From NCBI RefSeq assembly GCF_001039355.2, contig NW_019773514.1, positions 1,422,753-1,486,752 of the forward strand: a stretch of DNA of 64,000 nt, in the 5' to 3' direction. How positions within the stretch are numbered: the first letter of the stretch is position 1; each line of letters begins with the position of its first letter. Made by a program: the position numbers and the translations under genes. The notes under the pieces were generated by a model. The model saw only the letters and a program-made list of their open reading frames with translations. It was not told where the DNA came from and did not search any database. Source of the DNA: Lingula anatina. Taxonomy: Eukaryota; Brachiopoda; Lingulata; Lingulida; Lingulidae. Of this stretch, positions 1-14,056 are shown piece after piece.

Positions 1-346
1 CAAAAATATACATGCACTCTTATTGTCACTGTTAATATGCCATATCTTGTAACAATCTGTATATCTTGTAAAGCAAACCAAGCGTAAAAGTGAACAAAAT
101 GGAATGGAAATTAGATATGGAGGCTAATATTATTTTGTTAATTCAATGAAATTAATTTTACAGCCAATGGATTTGAAACTCACATGTCAATGAGTCAAAA
201 TGAGCAAAAGAGGGAAATTAAAAGAGCCAAACAATACAACTAATAGAAAGTGACAGACAACAACAAGAAAGATTAGTGATCATTCTTTTATGGTGAGGTG
301 ATGGAAAATCTGTATGAATAAAAGTTGTGAACTTATGTCAGTTTTC

Positions 347-968
347 ACACACCATTACCTAATTAGGTTACTAATACAGAGCTACGGAAATGAATAATAA
401 TAGATATTGCGTAAGAGCACAAAACATCAAACCATAACCAAATGATGGAATGTTTATAGATTGACGAAAAGCTTAAAATATAAATTTGTTGAAAAGTCCA
501 GAGAAACTGCGCGATGTATTATGGTATTGGAATGTGATATAATATGTTTAAACAGTGTCCAATGATTGTAAAACGAGAATATACAAATAAATCTTTTGGG
601 CACCAAAGGGTGTGTGCTTTCCTTCCTATCTCAACGTATAGTCATTTATCACACCTTTAACGTAAGGTCATCTATCACACCAGTACCTAATCAGACAAAT
701 ACAATACTTTGATTGATAGCTTATAACGGAGAGTTATGGAAAAATGAATAATAATAAATATAACGTAAGAGCGCAAAACATCACACTCTATTACGAAATA
801 AGGGAATGTTGATCGATTGACTCTATTAACAGATTGTAAATAGATTGGCTTAATAGACTGACGAATAACTTGCATCATGGTATTGGAATGTTACATGATA
901 AGTTAGAACGAAGTGTCCTATATTTTTAAAACGGGAATACATGTATACATTATAAATCTTTTGGGCAG
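347..968. repeat. Diverged tandem duplication (about 330-bp period)
   Basis: Two blocks, about 347-603 and 677-968, share an ordered series of words: 'acctaat', 'gaataataata', 'gtaagagc.caaaacatca', 'atggtattggaatgt', 'aaaacg.gaata', 'aatcttttgggca'. The same order at the same spacing points to an old tandem duplication. No coding potential is visible. The rest of 1-1,257 shows nothing recognisable. Confidence 0.7.
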
Positions 969-1260
969 TGTTTGACTCAAATGATGACAGAGAACAAAAT
1001 CATATCGCGTGATAGCATTACTTGATCACATACCACATGTATATCATTAAACACTACCATGAATTAAAACTGAAGAAAAGAGAGATGGTAAATCTTAATT
1101 TGATTTATATCTGTTGTAAACGGTGCCAAGGAGACAGCATACCAATAGTTTGGGCTATAGATTATCGCGATAAATCGAACTGGAGAACGAGCATGTTTTT
1201 AAAACTTATTTTCATTTGGGGTTTACAAAAAACCTAAGGAAATTTTATTTACCTAGCTTA

Positions 1261-1499
1261 AGCCTAGGTCCCAACCGAACGTACGGGCTGCTACGTGTCG
1301 TCTACGGCCAAAAAAATGGGGAAAACGTGGGAGTTCGTGCGTGAGGAGCACGTCCATCGTGCGACTTTTGGAGGACGCAAACAGCAAGTAGAAACTTTTC
1401 ACCAATGTACTTGATTTCTTCCCTGCGATCTAGCTACGTCCTAGCCGGACGCAAGGAACCTAAAAACCGTGCGTCCAAAACGTAACTGGGACCTAGGCT
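1261..1499. mobile_element. MITE with 13-bp perfect TIRs and TTA target duplication
   Basis: The element begins 'agcctaggtccca' and ends with its exact reverse complement 'tgggacctaggct'. It is flanked by TTA at 1258-1260 and 1500-1502. Length is 239 bp and no ORF is present. Its interior is richer in CpG than the surroundings. A 3-bp TWA-type target duplication with short TIRs is the hallmark of PIF/Harbinger-class non-autonomous elements. The superfamily call is inference from the duplication alone. Confidence 0.8.
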
Positions 1500-1502
1500 T
1501 TA

Positions 1503-3416
1503 CTCTCCAATCTTTTACCCCGTGCTTATTAAGCCTAGGCGCATCAACACGTATCGTTTTTATTTATAACGACAGTTAAAAATCGCACAGAAGATCAAAG
1601 GACCAAATATCTTTATGCTAATATTTACAATATATTCCTTGCAACATGAATTACCTTGATACATTTAAAAAAGCAATGGGGTCAGGCCGACCCTCTTCAA
1701 ATTATTGATTTGAATTTTCAGTGTTCTATCTCCTTACTGATTCATATTTAGTCTGGTTGTATCTCGGAATCAAAGTTGACCAACTGTAGGCTACCAATGA
1801 ATTCTACTGGGTAATTCAAGAAGGTTTTCTCTTTTTAAAGTTTGTAATGCTCTGTAAGATATATTGGATAATACCATTCTGAACGATAAATATGCGGACA
1901 ATCTCAAATGCTCGAAGTTATCAAATTCTAGTAATATTCAGTTATTTATCGTGCTTATCTCTTAAAAGCTCTCTTCTGACGGTGAAAATGTTGCTAAACA
2001 CCATTTTCCCAAAGTAAATGAAACTTAATATAATTAAATTCCGCTCAAAATGCCAGTTGCTTCTAGTGTTTCAATTACAATTACCGGAGTTACAAATTGG
2101 TTCTACCCAGTCCGAACTTGGCTGTTTAATATACACTCTTAAGGGTTACGTAAAAGGTTTTTTGTACGAGAGTGTGTTCATTAATTCAGAATGATCATGT
2201 TGCAAAATGTTATCAACCGACTATGAAAATGTTAAAGCGCCCACTGTAGTTCAGACAGGCGCACACGGAACTAACGGGAAGCTGAGCAATCGTAGCGATC
2301 TTTGGTCAAATCCTTAGTATCAGCCGCTTGTGCGTTGACTTGAGGCTGGAGTGATTTCAGTGGATTTTCTCCCCGCTTACATTTAGGAAAAGGCGAAGGC
2401 AACATTTGGCCAGTCTCGAGAGCACGCAATTTCCTCGAGCATTTAGCAAACTGGTACACAGTTACATTTGAGAAAAATATAAATCCATAGCATTATATTG
2501 ATAAAGCTGTCCTTAGATAGGTTACCCCCTCCCTAATTTTTTCAACCATGTACGTATTTGAGTTGCCAGGAAATAGAGGGCTAAGGAAAATTCCTTTCAC
2601 TACCCCCCCCCCCCCCAGCCCACGTCCATGCGCTTTTTTCTCAATGGGTTAATTGCTCCACTTAAAATATACTGGCTTTGATGTAGGGATTGCAATATTT
2701 GTTTTCTCCGATACTCCCGTCATACTATATAGATTTAGAAACCACAAATCGTCATAGGTGTACACCAAATCCTTTAAGAGTACACTGATTTAATTACAGG
2801 AAACGACGCCTTCCGCACAAGTGTCAGTGTCCGCCGTGCTTACGATCAAGGAAATTACTCTTTTACCAGTAATGGTTTACTTTTGAATATCGTTCTAGTT
2901 CTGAAAACTGATACTTGGTGATATACTGAAATTGCAATAAATGCTTACAGCAATATTTCTGAAATTTTCTACATTGTTTTAAACTTCATCTTGTACATGT
3001 AGATGTAACGTACTGAGTAGCCTACTTTTAAGAGAGAAACTTATGCGCCCAAGCATAACCCATACAAATGAAGAGCATTCAGGCGTCACCCAAGCGAACT
3101 CTATGTCAAGATTCTCATTTCGTTTTCTATATGCTTTTCATTTTATACGCTTTTTTCGATATCTAGAATTATTTAAACAACATTAGTTTAATGTCCCTAT
3201 CCCTTCAGCTAGATAAAGAGAAAAAGTCAAATTAATAGGCATTCTCGTCAGCTCCATTGCTGATCTTACGTGATTGGCTTTGAAAAGTGTAACCTAATTT
3301 ACGGCCGGAAAACCGTCCATCCTTATTTTCTTAAAGTTTTTTTTTACATTGAAAATACGCAATCTAACTGTTATATTCTCTAATTATTGGCCAATCGTAC
3401 TGCAATCTGACGTAAA
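1503..3416. other. Intergenic, no gene recognised
   Basis: AT-rich DNA with no exon-like conserved ORF. It contains a poly(C) run at about 2603-2616. Short ORFs here (for example 2271-2459) have no recognisable domain. Confidence 0.5.
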
Positions 3417-3418
3417 TA

Positions 3419-5081
3419 CAGACTTGACATTTAATATGGAATATTTCAGTTTTGAAGGTATGCCTAGGTAAAAATGCATTCTTTTTTCAAACAACTCCGA
3501 TCTCATATAAAATATGAAAATGGAGAAGTGTTAACTCAGGTATGTTGCTACTAATTAACTGACTACCATGTCTGTTGCACTGCTGTATTTTGTAATATGC
3601 AGTGATTTAATTGGGTAGTGCTCCTTAGGGCTGGTCAAAGCTTGGCTTCGGCAAAGCATGATTCTGTCAAAAAAGTATCCATATATCGGCAACTACTGCA
3701 CAGAGGAATTAAAAATTTTGCATACAAGCGGTCGGTTTTGCAGTGCGTAAAATGAGCCAAAAAGTGTTTTACAGAATTGTTAATCTGTGGCAGAATGGCG
3801 CGAAAAAGACAGACATTGCCAGACAGATTATTGCGCCAAACGGGACGGTCCGCACAGTTTTATAGAAGAATGCCCAGACTGATGTACCTAGACTGAGGTC
3901 TCACCCAGTGTATCTAAACCTTCCACCAGGGTATAGGACTCGCTGTCTTTCGGGATATGCTGCTGCAACTAGACAAAAACCACCCAGGCCGTTCAGAAGG
4001 AGGGGTAAAATGCCACCAAAACACATTTGTAAAGGTCCTTAGCCAAAAACCAAACTGGTTTTAGCAGGTTAGAATACCAGACGACCTCCGAGGAATCAAC
4101 AGTAAACAGCAAAACATCGTCGTCTGTTTCTCTAATGAATTGGGGACCATTTACGTTTCTGGGTAGAACACTGAAACCGCGTGGTTTTCTTTATTGAGCG
4201 CAGATTTCACCTGTACCGCTCAACTAGTCATAACAGTGTTTACAGACATCCAGAAGAGGCCTACGACGAAGCGTGTGCCGCGTCTTAAGTGACTAAGGTC
4301 ATTGACAGTGTCAGTATTTGGAGTGGATACCACATTGGTGCCAAAACACCAATGGTAGTCATTGATGAAAACCTGAACTAGATCAAATAAAGGAATAATC
4401 TGGTAATCATGTGACTATCATTTGATAGGGGGCACCTTAGGAACAATTTTAGGTTGCATGGTGAGAACGCCGGTTCACACAGAGCACAATAAATAGCAGA
4501 TAACTTACAGAACCAAGGGAATGGGCAGCTACCTTGGTCATCAAAATCGCCATATTTGAACCACATAGACAATATGTCGGTAGACCATTATTCGCCGAAT
4601 CAACAGCTTACATGTCCTACAACAAAACTGGACCAAAATTGGACAAGTTTTGACCGACGCCTGGTATGTTATTCCAGACTGAACTCTAAAAGACCTATCC
4701 CAATAAATGTCTTGCCGCTTGGGAGCCCTGGTAGCTGCTAGAAGAGGTCGGGGGTAACAGCGACCGTTGCTGTAACTAGACACTGACATGAGGTTCTTTT
4801 GTGGGGCCTGTAACTCTTTTACACACGATAATTAGAAAAATATGGAGATCCAAAATATCGTTTTTAATGGTTGTCTTATGAGATAGAATATGCAATGTAG
4901 TTTTGTTTGCTTCCCTGGCGAGTTCAATGAATGAACTGATGTCACAGTTACACCAAAGAGATAATTAAAAGTTATTAAAACACGATTTTAATTCTTATTT
5001 TTATTTATCAGTGAGCAAAATAGGAAAAGATTGATGAAAAATGATTTGGAAAAAAATATTCCATATTAAATGTCAAGTCTG
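3419..5081 (+). mobile_element. Tc1/mariner-type transposon, decayed (TIRs intact)
   Basis: The left end 'cagacttgacatttaatatg' starts after TA at 3417-3418. The right end is its reverse complement, finishing at 5081 and followed by TA (5082-5083). This gives a TA target duplication and a 1,663-bp element, the usual size for Tc1 elements. The inside holds a broken transposase (separate entry). The left 245 bp of a second copy of the same family lies at 51,116. Confidence 0.88.
3751..4790 (+). pseudogene. Broken Tc1-like transposase
   Basis: The reading starts at ATG 3751 with MSQKVFYRIVNLWQNGAKKT and continues to an IARQI-type helix-turn-helix, the DNA-binding start of Tc1 transposases, before a stop near 3863. 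Downstream frames keep scattered traces, including a C-terminal pattern resembling the conserved Tc1 ending (W..IPD...L......R..A...ARRG) around 4640-4750, interrupted by several stops and frameshifts. The catalytic DDE region is not readable. It cannot encode active transposase. The family call rests on the TIRs, TA duplication and these fragments together. Confidence 0.75.
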
Positions 5082-5083
5082 TA

Positions 5084-7473
5084 CTTTGAAAATGTTGAGG
5101 AGTCCACCATTTTGTGGCGATTTGTTTCAAAGTAGCGGATCATCTCGTGTAGGCCTTGGCGAACACGTTAGTTCAATCGACCTTATCGACATATATTAAG
5201 ATCTCTAAACCCCTTATATCCCATGGGGGCGTATATTACGCCAAATGTCCATTTTACAGAAAATATTGGGGTCTAACTTCAACTATAAATGTGGATAAAC
5301 TGGGGAAATGATACTCAGTAAAAAAAGCGGCTTACAGACGCCGGCGTCTCCACTCGTAACATATTTCGATTAATAATCTCCGAGATATCATGTTCCAGAC
5401 GTAACCTTCTATTATACAGCACCTCTTCATCAACTTAATTGTGTTTCCCGGAACAAGTAACACGGGACGATCCCTCAGAGATAAGCAGACAAGATCCGAA
5501 ATCATATTACTTGGAAATGACTATGATTTTGCCATTCTAATTTGAGGTATGGGAAGACACCAGGAAAAGCCCTTATTAATCTTTTGGTGCATAATCCTAT
5601 TGATGTTTTGATTTATGCAACAATATTATCCATTTAGAATAATAACGAAAGTGTGATAACATTTCTTGGAAAATATCTGTATTATGGTGATTCCCCCTCA
5701 CATAGATACGGACAACAGTATTTATCAGCAAAACTATTCCGGTATATTTCTGTACTTAGAAGAATCCTATTTTGTGCCTTGTAATGGTTAGGGGTGGGGT
5801 AGCTTTTGCACCTTATTAACGTGTCCAAAGCGTAAAATATTTTATTAATTTTTTGGCCAGATACTTTTCTGTGTAGTGGGTATGGATGCGAGTTAGCCCT
5901 TTGTGAAGGAAGCGAGAAAATCTTCAACGCTTAGTTATATCAAAACACATGGATCCAGCTTTAGAAAGGGCATTTAGCAATAACGCTGGTTAGTTTCTAT
6001 CGCCCTTTATCAAACTGGACCCTGGATATTAGGTAGTATCTCATCATTCTGTCATTAATTAGGTTTGTTTCTAATATGTTCAACTAACCAGGAGAACCTC
6101 ATTTCTCCATTCACACTAAAGAGCAAATGTACTTTAATACCAGAAGGAAAAAAAACCCCAGAAATTGTTAATTTACAGTGTCATTATAATTTTTCGCGTC
6201 CTTTGTTTTATCAACATCGAAGTGACAATTCATCAGATTGACCATCAATATGGAAAATCAATTAACAAATTCCCGGTTGTCTTCAGCCATTGTTTGTACT
6301 TACTGACAATTAATCACTGTTTCAGAAAGTAAAGCCAGGGATGATTAATGTTTGAGCGTATTTGAAATATATTGAAGTGAAAAAGTAAAAAAACACTTTG
6401 TTCCACCTTCCAAGAAGGTGACATTTCATATGGCAGCTGCTTATTCTATTGTCTTTCAAATAATAGCACGTGCTCTGATATTAACCAAAATATTAATTAA
6501 AAATGTCTTAATTGCGTGTGTAATTTCGCGACAAAATGAAGTCTCTTACATTTAAACCGTGTCACACTATATATATATCCCTCCCCTTATTAACAGAAAA
6601 ACATGGTGTTCATGATTATTGCTAGAGGAATTTTTACCAAGACAGTTTAGAATCTGCTGTACCAAGGTGCCTAGATCGTTTAAATGTATCAGTTGAGCTA
6701 AGAGTGTCGTTGTCGCAATTACATGTAATTAATCCAACCACAATCGTCAAATCACGGCTCGTGGATGAACCGAAATCATAGAAGGGAGCAACATGGATTA
6801 GTCCAAAAAAGGAAAACAAGATTTTCAATTTCGGAAATGAAAAGGGAAGTACCATCGATTACTCTATCGCGGTCACTATTCTATGGAACGTTTAATGAAT
6901 GTTGACACCTATAAAACAAATCTTAAAACTTACATTTCTGAGCAATATTATGTTCAGTTTAAAGACTTTTGCTTTTCATTGGAATTGTAAAGGATTTGTT
7001 TTTTTTTAGCAAAGGCTGAAAAGCTTATATAATAACAAAGGATTCAGTTTTTATGTTCATAAGGAAGGCCTGTATTTTCCCCGATAACTGATAAATCCAG
7101 ATGTAACGTTCTATTATTGTTCACATCGCTGAGACGTACGTGCATGGAGTGCGTTTTTTTTTATTACTATTATTATTACATAGTCTACTAGTAATGAAAT
7201 GACTGTGATCTTCACGTTCAAATTGCGTTCTTTTCAGTTCAAGCAGAAGGCAAAGGGTATATTTCACATCATTTATTGCATAACAATAAATTGACACCAC
7301 CGTAGATCGCATCAAAAGCGAAAAGCTTGATGGTTTATGATATAGTGAAAAAAAAATTGCTGCAACATAGCTGAATTATACAGCAAATAGTTGGTTGTAA
7401 CTTTTAAAAGATGAATCACTAATAAGAAAAGGATAAACAAATAACAATATTAACAATCAATATGCTATGCTGT

Positions 7474-7520
<47 letters not shown>

Positions 7521-7535
7521 AAAAAAAAAAATGCT

Positions 7536-7589
<54 letters not shown>

Positions 7590-8078
7590 GTATCGAGATA
7601 TACTCATCCATCATAAAGCAATTTTTGTCAAAGACTTTAAGTGGTATTGACTAGATATTACAATAGGTACTGGCTGACATTATTGTACAACCGCAAAAGA
7701 GATTGGCTTCAATGGACAAATGATATTGTGGTGTGGTTTTAGAACACAATAACAGCACTGAAGAACATATCGATGCAAAGGATCTATAGATACATATTTA
7801 ATTAAGCGTTCTTTTTAAGAAAAACTATACAAACAAATCGCAGAGAATGCAGGATTATTTTAGTTTCAGAATCTTAGATAGTAGATGAAATATTAAAATA
7901 TCGTGCTTACGTTGAAGATTAAAAAAAAACCCCGCTGATAAAAATGAGAAAATAAATACCTAACTGAAATGAATAAAAATTAGAGCAAAATAATACATAA
8001 ATACATTTCAACGTAAATGGCATAAGCTTAAATATATTGAATACATAAGCTTAATAATATCATTAAATGTTTTGTAAG
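5084..8078. other. Intergenic, no gene recognised
   Basis: AT-rich sequence with no convincing exon. It includes a 113-bp poly(A) block (7475-7588). Part of the region just below 8,079 should be the 3' untranslated region of the ankyrin gene, but no clear AATAAA on the minus strand was located. Confidence 0.45.
7475..7588. repeat. Long poly(A) low-complexity block
   Basis: Two A-runs of about 40 or more bases are separated by 'atgctatgtgt'. That word resembles 'atgctatgctgt' just before the first run, so the block looks like a local tandem duplication of a short flank plus A-tract. Run length in the assembly is unlikely to be exact. Confidence 0.8.
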
Positions 8079-10447
8079 TTAGTCATCTTCCTCTTCATCT
8101 TCATCTTCTTCGTCATCGTTTTCTTCTTCTTCTTCTTCCTCTTCTGAATCGCCCCCACTGTGTCTCGGTCTCGAGCTTCCCGGCCTCCTTCGCGCGGACG
8201 ACACACGTTCAAGTTTATCCTCCAGCTCACCCGTCTTAGATTCCATATGAACAGTCTTGGAAAGAGCCGAGTCGTACGTTTCCATAAGATTTCCAATAGC
8301 GAGTTCTAACCGCTCTTGTCGAGCTTCAAGGTCGCTTATGCGAGTTAAAAGTTGTTCGTTATCTTTCTTTAAACGAGTATGGTCGCTGTTTAACTCATCA
8401 TGACGAATTTTTAGCTCTTGGTGTTCTTGGTGAAGCGTCATGGAGCGCGCGCGAAGCTCCTGCACATCTGCTGGCACCGGTGTGTTAGCTTCTTCGACGT
8501 CCTTTAAGGATCTCTCATCGTTCTCTCCTATCTCCGTCATCTCGTCTGATTTTTCCAATAAATAATCCGTCCCCTCTGGAAGGTAGGAATATTCTAGCAG
8601 CACCTGTCGCATGTGGGGTGTGGCATAATCTAAAGCTTTCTTCTCCTCTTCATCGCGAATCATAAGATCGGCCTTACTTCTCAGTAGAATTTTGGCAGTT
8701 TCGCGAAGATCTTTCATACACGCAATGTGCATTGCCGTCATCCCTTCATTGTTTGTACGGTTGACGTCACAGTAACGCAATAAAAGTTTCACGCTTTCGA
8801 TTTTTCCGCGAGACACCGCAATGTGTAAAGGAGTATTTCCCTCTTCATCCGGAAAGTCCGGACAGGCTTTGCTTTCTAGTAAAAGTTTCAGCATAGACAC
8901 TTGCTGACCGTGGCGTCTGCAGGCGATGTGCAGAGCAGACACCTGCTTATTATTCTTCACATCGACATCAGCACCTTTTTCAATCAAACTTTTAGCCATA
9001 TCGACATGGTGTCCTCTAACGGCAAACAACAGCGATGCGTTGTTGTCAGCATCTAAACTATTCGGGTTAGCTCCGTGTTTTAGCAGAGCGGTAACATTCC
9101 CCTTGTGACCTTTCTTTGCAGCGAGTAGAAGAGGGGTGGAGAATTCTCGGATCTGGCACATTTTCCCATCCAGATTGTAAATCCTACCGTCCCTTACCAT
9201 AGTCTCGTTAACGTCAATCCCGGTCGCTATCAGCATCTCCAAGACGACCGGATTGTCAAACAGATACGCGGCGGCATGGAGAGGAGTGATCCCATTGCTG
9301 CCGCTTATCTGGACGCTTATGACGATCTGGAATGATTAAAGTAAATTCTGTAGGCCTATTTACTATAGAAATATTTACTTTTAACGTGGGATTAAGAAGC
9401 TTTACTTCAATTTTATTTGACGTTGACAAACAATCATTTTTACGTTACTACGTACATTAGTCGGTTGATAAGTCAACGTTCCAAAATCGAACAAAATCAC
9501 TTCACAGAGAGAGAATGTTTTTTTCTCTCAATGTCTTTTTTTTTTTTTGGAAAAGGTATTTTATACACCAAGCCATTGCTATGCAACAGTCAGGTCAACC
9601 TGCACGGTTTACGGTCTATACGTCACAATTACATGTATAGAGATAGTAGCTAACGGCACAAACATACGCAACAGATACATCGTAATCAATGCATAGAAAC
9701 ATAGGCCCTATGATAAAGACGTCTGTTTTTGAAGACGGCAACATTAAATAAATAAATAAATAAAATTTAAGAAACATTTTTGGCAGACTAAGGAAAAGTT
9801 TTTATCTAAATAAAATAAATTCCCACCATTAATTGTCTGAATTATTCTTATCATTCAGTTAAAGAGAGGTGAAATATTTTGACTAGAAAGCAGCTACAAT
9901 AGGAATGAAGACACATATACACCAGTTTATAACGGGCAGCATACACGCCATAGGCCTATATGACGGATCCATGGCAACACATTCACGAATATAACATTTA
10001 ATTGATTTTTGTTGGGTCAGATTTTCAAATAGTGTACCGATTAAAGATCATGGATCAATCACAAGTTGGTTCTGTAGGCAAAGGAGGTGGATTTGGGGTG
10101 GTGGGGATGGGACTGAACTGTTCTGCATCAAAATTTGATATTAAAAATCCTAGATGCCATTTCCCCAGTTGTTTCAACTATAGGCCTATATATTGTTGGG
10201 GTAGAAATGTCCTTTTTTTCAGAAAAAAAGAAGATCTCTTACAAATGCTAGCTGCAGTCTTGGGCATTTGACAAGAAGTCTAAACCACCATCCATACCCC
10301 TCCGTAATAATTTCAGGGCAACTGCTCTCTTACCTTTGGCTTCTCCCCTTCCTCCTTGATTTCCTCCAAGAACTCTTTGACCGCTTCCCCTTCATCGTCT
10401 GTCTCCTTCAACACCCCGACCAGCTGTTTAGCTAGTTTGCTCACCAT
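8079..10447 (-). CDS. Ankyrin-repeat protein with coiled coil and acidic tail
   Basis: Two coding exons: 10334-10447 (38 codons, starting MVSKLAKQLVGVLKETDDEG) and 8079-9326, joined in phase 0 by a donor GTAAG and an acceptor at 'ttccag'. The product is 453 aa. Residues about 50-280 hold five to six ankyrin repeats, seen as repeated TPLH.A..G....V.LLL and similar (GNTPLHIAVSRGKIESVKLL is clear). Residues about 330-420 form a heptad-rich coiled coil. The last 20 residues are almost all Glu/Asp, encoded by a GAA/GAT microsatellite-like stretch. No signal peptide or membrane segment is seen. Ankyrin repeats plus a coiled coil suggest a cytoplasmic or nuclear scaffold. I do not recognise the orthologue. 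The single-ORF start at 9242 is rejected because the upstream in-frame codons continue the first repeat. Confidence 0.85.
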
Positions 10448-13400
10448 ATTTGATATCACAGCATTAACGGAATTCTCTCATAGACTACCCTCGGGTTGAG
10501 CTCTGGCATAGGCGACCTAGCTACACAGACATCAACACACTCGATGTCTATGCAGTAAAGATTACTACCACGTCGGCAACCGTTTCGGTAGTAAAGATAA
10601 AACGTCACAGTCACACGTACGCCTCAACGTCGAAGCGCATAGGAACCAAGAAGTGACGGGACAGCAAATCTCTAGAAATTGATGCCAAAATATTGGCCCA
10701 AATCCCAGTCCGCCACTTTTTAGATGGTTGGTAACACTATTGCTTAGTTGCCCTGCTGCCTTTCAGTGCGTGAAGCACGTCGCCTCGTTGTACTAATTTC
10801 CCCCTTTGTTGATGCGCTCCCATGTTAGGGCTCCCCAGCAACGGTGACAGATCTCAAGCGATCAATAAGTCTAATAGTATCCATGGGGGAATTTCCGTGA
10901 ATTTATTCTCAGGGTCGGATATTACTCTTTCTGGAGCTTATCAAAAGTCAGAATACTGCACTGGCTACTGCATTCATTTGCGTTATTACTTAGGGACTAA
11001 ACCATGTATCGTTCAATAATTAATTCATTGTAAACTATTGATTTTTCCCACCTGTAATTACCTGTCTGGCAAGTTGCCGTTATATACGCAGTGTCTGTGG
11101 CTTTCAACTGGAAAATGGAAATAAACCAAAGTTCTTTTTAATCAAACATTTTTTTGTAAAATTATTGATATAACTATCATTTTCTTACTATAATTTAGAC
11201 ATTAGTCCCCGAGACCTGTTTCCTCGCCAAACCACAATATTTTACATTCTCGAGCAGGAAAGATAAACAAACCTTTATGTTGCTGCCCTTTGTTGCCTTT
11301 TGTACCATAACGATTGTGTATTCAGTGTTTCACACGAATAAAGGTTTCTTTAGTTGAGATTTATCCGACCTATCATCCGGTTCAATGGATTACATATGTA
11401 ATACAAAGAAAACTTGTCGCGATTTGAAAGACAATATTTTGACCCTAGGTGAAACCTTACGTCATTTCATTGTATGAAAATGAAAGGCTACTGTGTTATA
11501 AGGTAAACGTTTGGAAACCTTTCAGTTACTTTTTTCTCCTTTCTTGTTACATTAAGTTTTACAGCTGAAATGAGGATGTAACATTGCTGAAACAAATTAT
11601 GCTGTTTATTTTATGATAGACAGGTTAAAATTTTCTTTTGTAACTCGAATTCGTTGTGCCAAATGTGAATCAACGCATTTTCTTTTGTGGAATATTGTTA
11701 ACACGTTTTTTTAGTTTCACTTTCTTTATGTCAGGATAAAAAATGATGGTTTATTTTAGGTAATGTATTTATTTATTTTATTTATTTATTATATGTTTTT
11801 TTTTTGGTAACTTGTTTCTCACGTTCTTGATCTTAAAATCTCTTAAATAAATTTTTAAAAGGATAAATGACTAAATTGTGTATGATACTCAAGGCACTTC
11901 AAGTCAAGGGGAGAAAAAGAAATTGTCAAACTGAAGATCATTGTATTTCGTCATGTAATTTAAAAAATAATTAATAAAACAGTTTTGTGGACATAATAAA
12001 CAATGATTTGACTCTTGAAAATTTGGTTTAAGCTAGGTGTGGCTTAACACCTTAATAATATTACACTGAAGCCTATACTATCACAAAGTAAAACAACTGA
12101 CAAAAAGTCATCCTTATAAACATTAATTTCACCCCTCCAACCTCTGATGAAAACAAAAAATTTTATGTGAACCAAGTAATTAACAAGTCTGCTTTTCCTG
12201 TTAAAAACCGGACTGTTGTCACCAAACTACCCATCCCATCTTTTAAGATAAAACGATATTAAAAATAAAATATATTTTGGCAAACAGGATTGGGTGCTGC
12301 TTCAGTTGTATTAAAGTTTTATCAATGGAGATGTAAAGTGTTCATTCACTTCTTAGTGAAGAATTATTTGCATCACATGGTAACATTGAAGATAATACAT
12401 TTTATATCAATTTTTTTATTTATTTAATCAAATTCTGAGAATCTATAAAAATCAACAAAGCGTGAACTTGGTAATGTAATAAGTGTATAGTTATACAATT
12501 CATATGTTTGGACTCTTTGTAGTTTGCTCTTTAGCCAATATAAACCAAGTTTAAATCACAGTCATTTTCTCCAGTTGATTTGATCAGTGATCTAGGCCAT
12601 TAATGACATAAAAAAGGCCACACCCTAAGGCATACCCAGCTTCTTAGCTTTGATTTTTCAGCAGAAAACTTTTCCCTGAAAAGATGGGATTAACAAAACA
12701 ATAAAAATATACCACTGAAAATGTTGAACCATGCATAAGAAAGAATGGCAGGATTATGTTCCATTTCCTTTTAAATATCACTTTGCTAGACAAAAAAAAA
12801 AAAAAAAAACTTACAATCGATGTCAAAAAGCAATACGAAAAACCCTAACCAGTACAGGCATCATATTCATCAGGTAACCATTTGTCGCTTTACATACCCA
12901 GCATTCTGGAGAACTAAGATAATGTAAACAGATGGAAAAAAATTAATGCAGAGATGTGTATTGTGAAAGATGATGTACATTTACTAATGATAACAGGTCT
13001 TACCCAAAATTTATATATTTGCACCAAAGCCTCTTTGAGATCTGCAGCACCATATCCCTTCGTCAACAGTAGGACCATGTATTACTATGTATTAGTACAA
13101 ACACATACACAACTTAATCAATCAGAAGGTCCAGAATTAACAGTAACCAGTCTTACAATTATTACAAATTTAATATTTATTAAATATTATATTTTTATAT
13201 GTATATTAAAAATAACTTTCCTGGACATAATTTACAAAAATCAAAAAATAAATTAATAAATAGAAATAGATAAATAATTAATTAAAAAACAATAAGCCTG
13301 TAGTGACTTTGTTCACTGGAAAACTTACTTGATCAAGGCTTCCTCCCCCTTTAAAAAATACTTTGAAGATATGGGATATTTTCATAAATAGATAGTAAAC

Positions 13401-14009
13401 ATCTAGGCAAAAGTTTAATTGCATTACATTTGCATAAATTACATAATTTGTATTGCTGAAAAAGGATCCACTTTGATCTTATTTACTAAAGTGATAAAAA
13501 TCACTCCCTTCACAAATGTTCTACATAAATGATGTAAAAATAGGATATCAAAAAATTCACAAATTCCATTTTCCTTAATATGAAACATCTGTCGCATATG
13601 TTGAACAAAAACTTTTAAAGTTAAACTTAAAATTCCATTCAAAGAAAAAAAAATACAGACACACTATTTCTTTAGACAATAATATGTGCAAAAAGCTCCT
13701 TAGCTAGGAAAAGTACAAGTACACATTATATTATACATTTAAATCTGTTTTCATCTTAGCGTAGTCATAAAGCAACATGCAGCCTAGTATATGGCTGGTT
13801 TGTATATCACAGCAAACTTTTATTTCACTGGTACTTTTCCTTGAGAAAAACATCCTCAAGTGGGCTAAAAGCAACCATTGTAATAATTATGCTCAACAAG
13901 ATGGAGAATGAAACTATTGTGGTCAGTGCTTCCCTTTGCATATGCCTGTGCCAGTGAAACAAAAAACCTAACAGCTCGGTTTGTCAATAGTATTTTTGAA
14001 TCAAATTAA

Positions 14010-14056
<47 letters not shown>

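Noticed and set aside
10002-10271. 89-aa plus-strand ORF with a Gly-rich start
   Set aside because: No recognisable domain and no splice context; lies in the intron of the ankyrin gene on the opposite strand.
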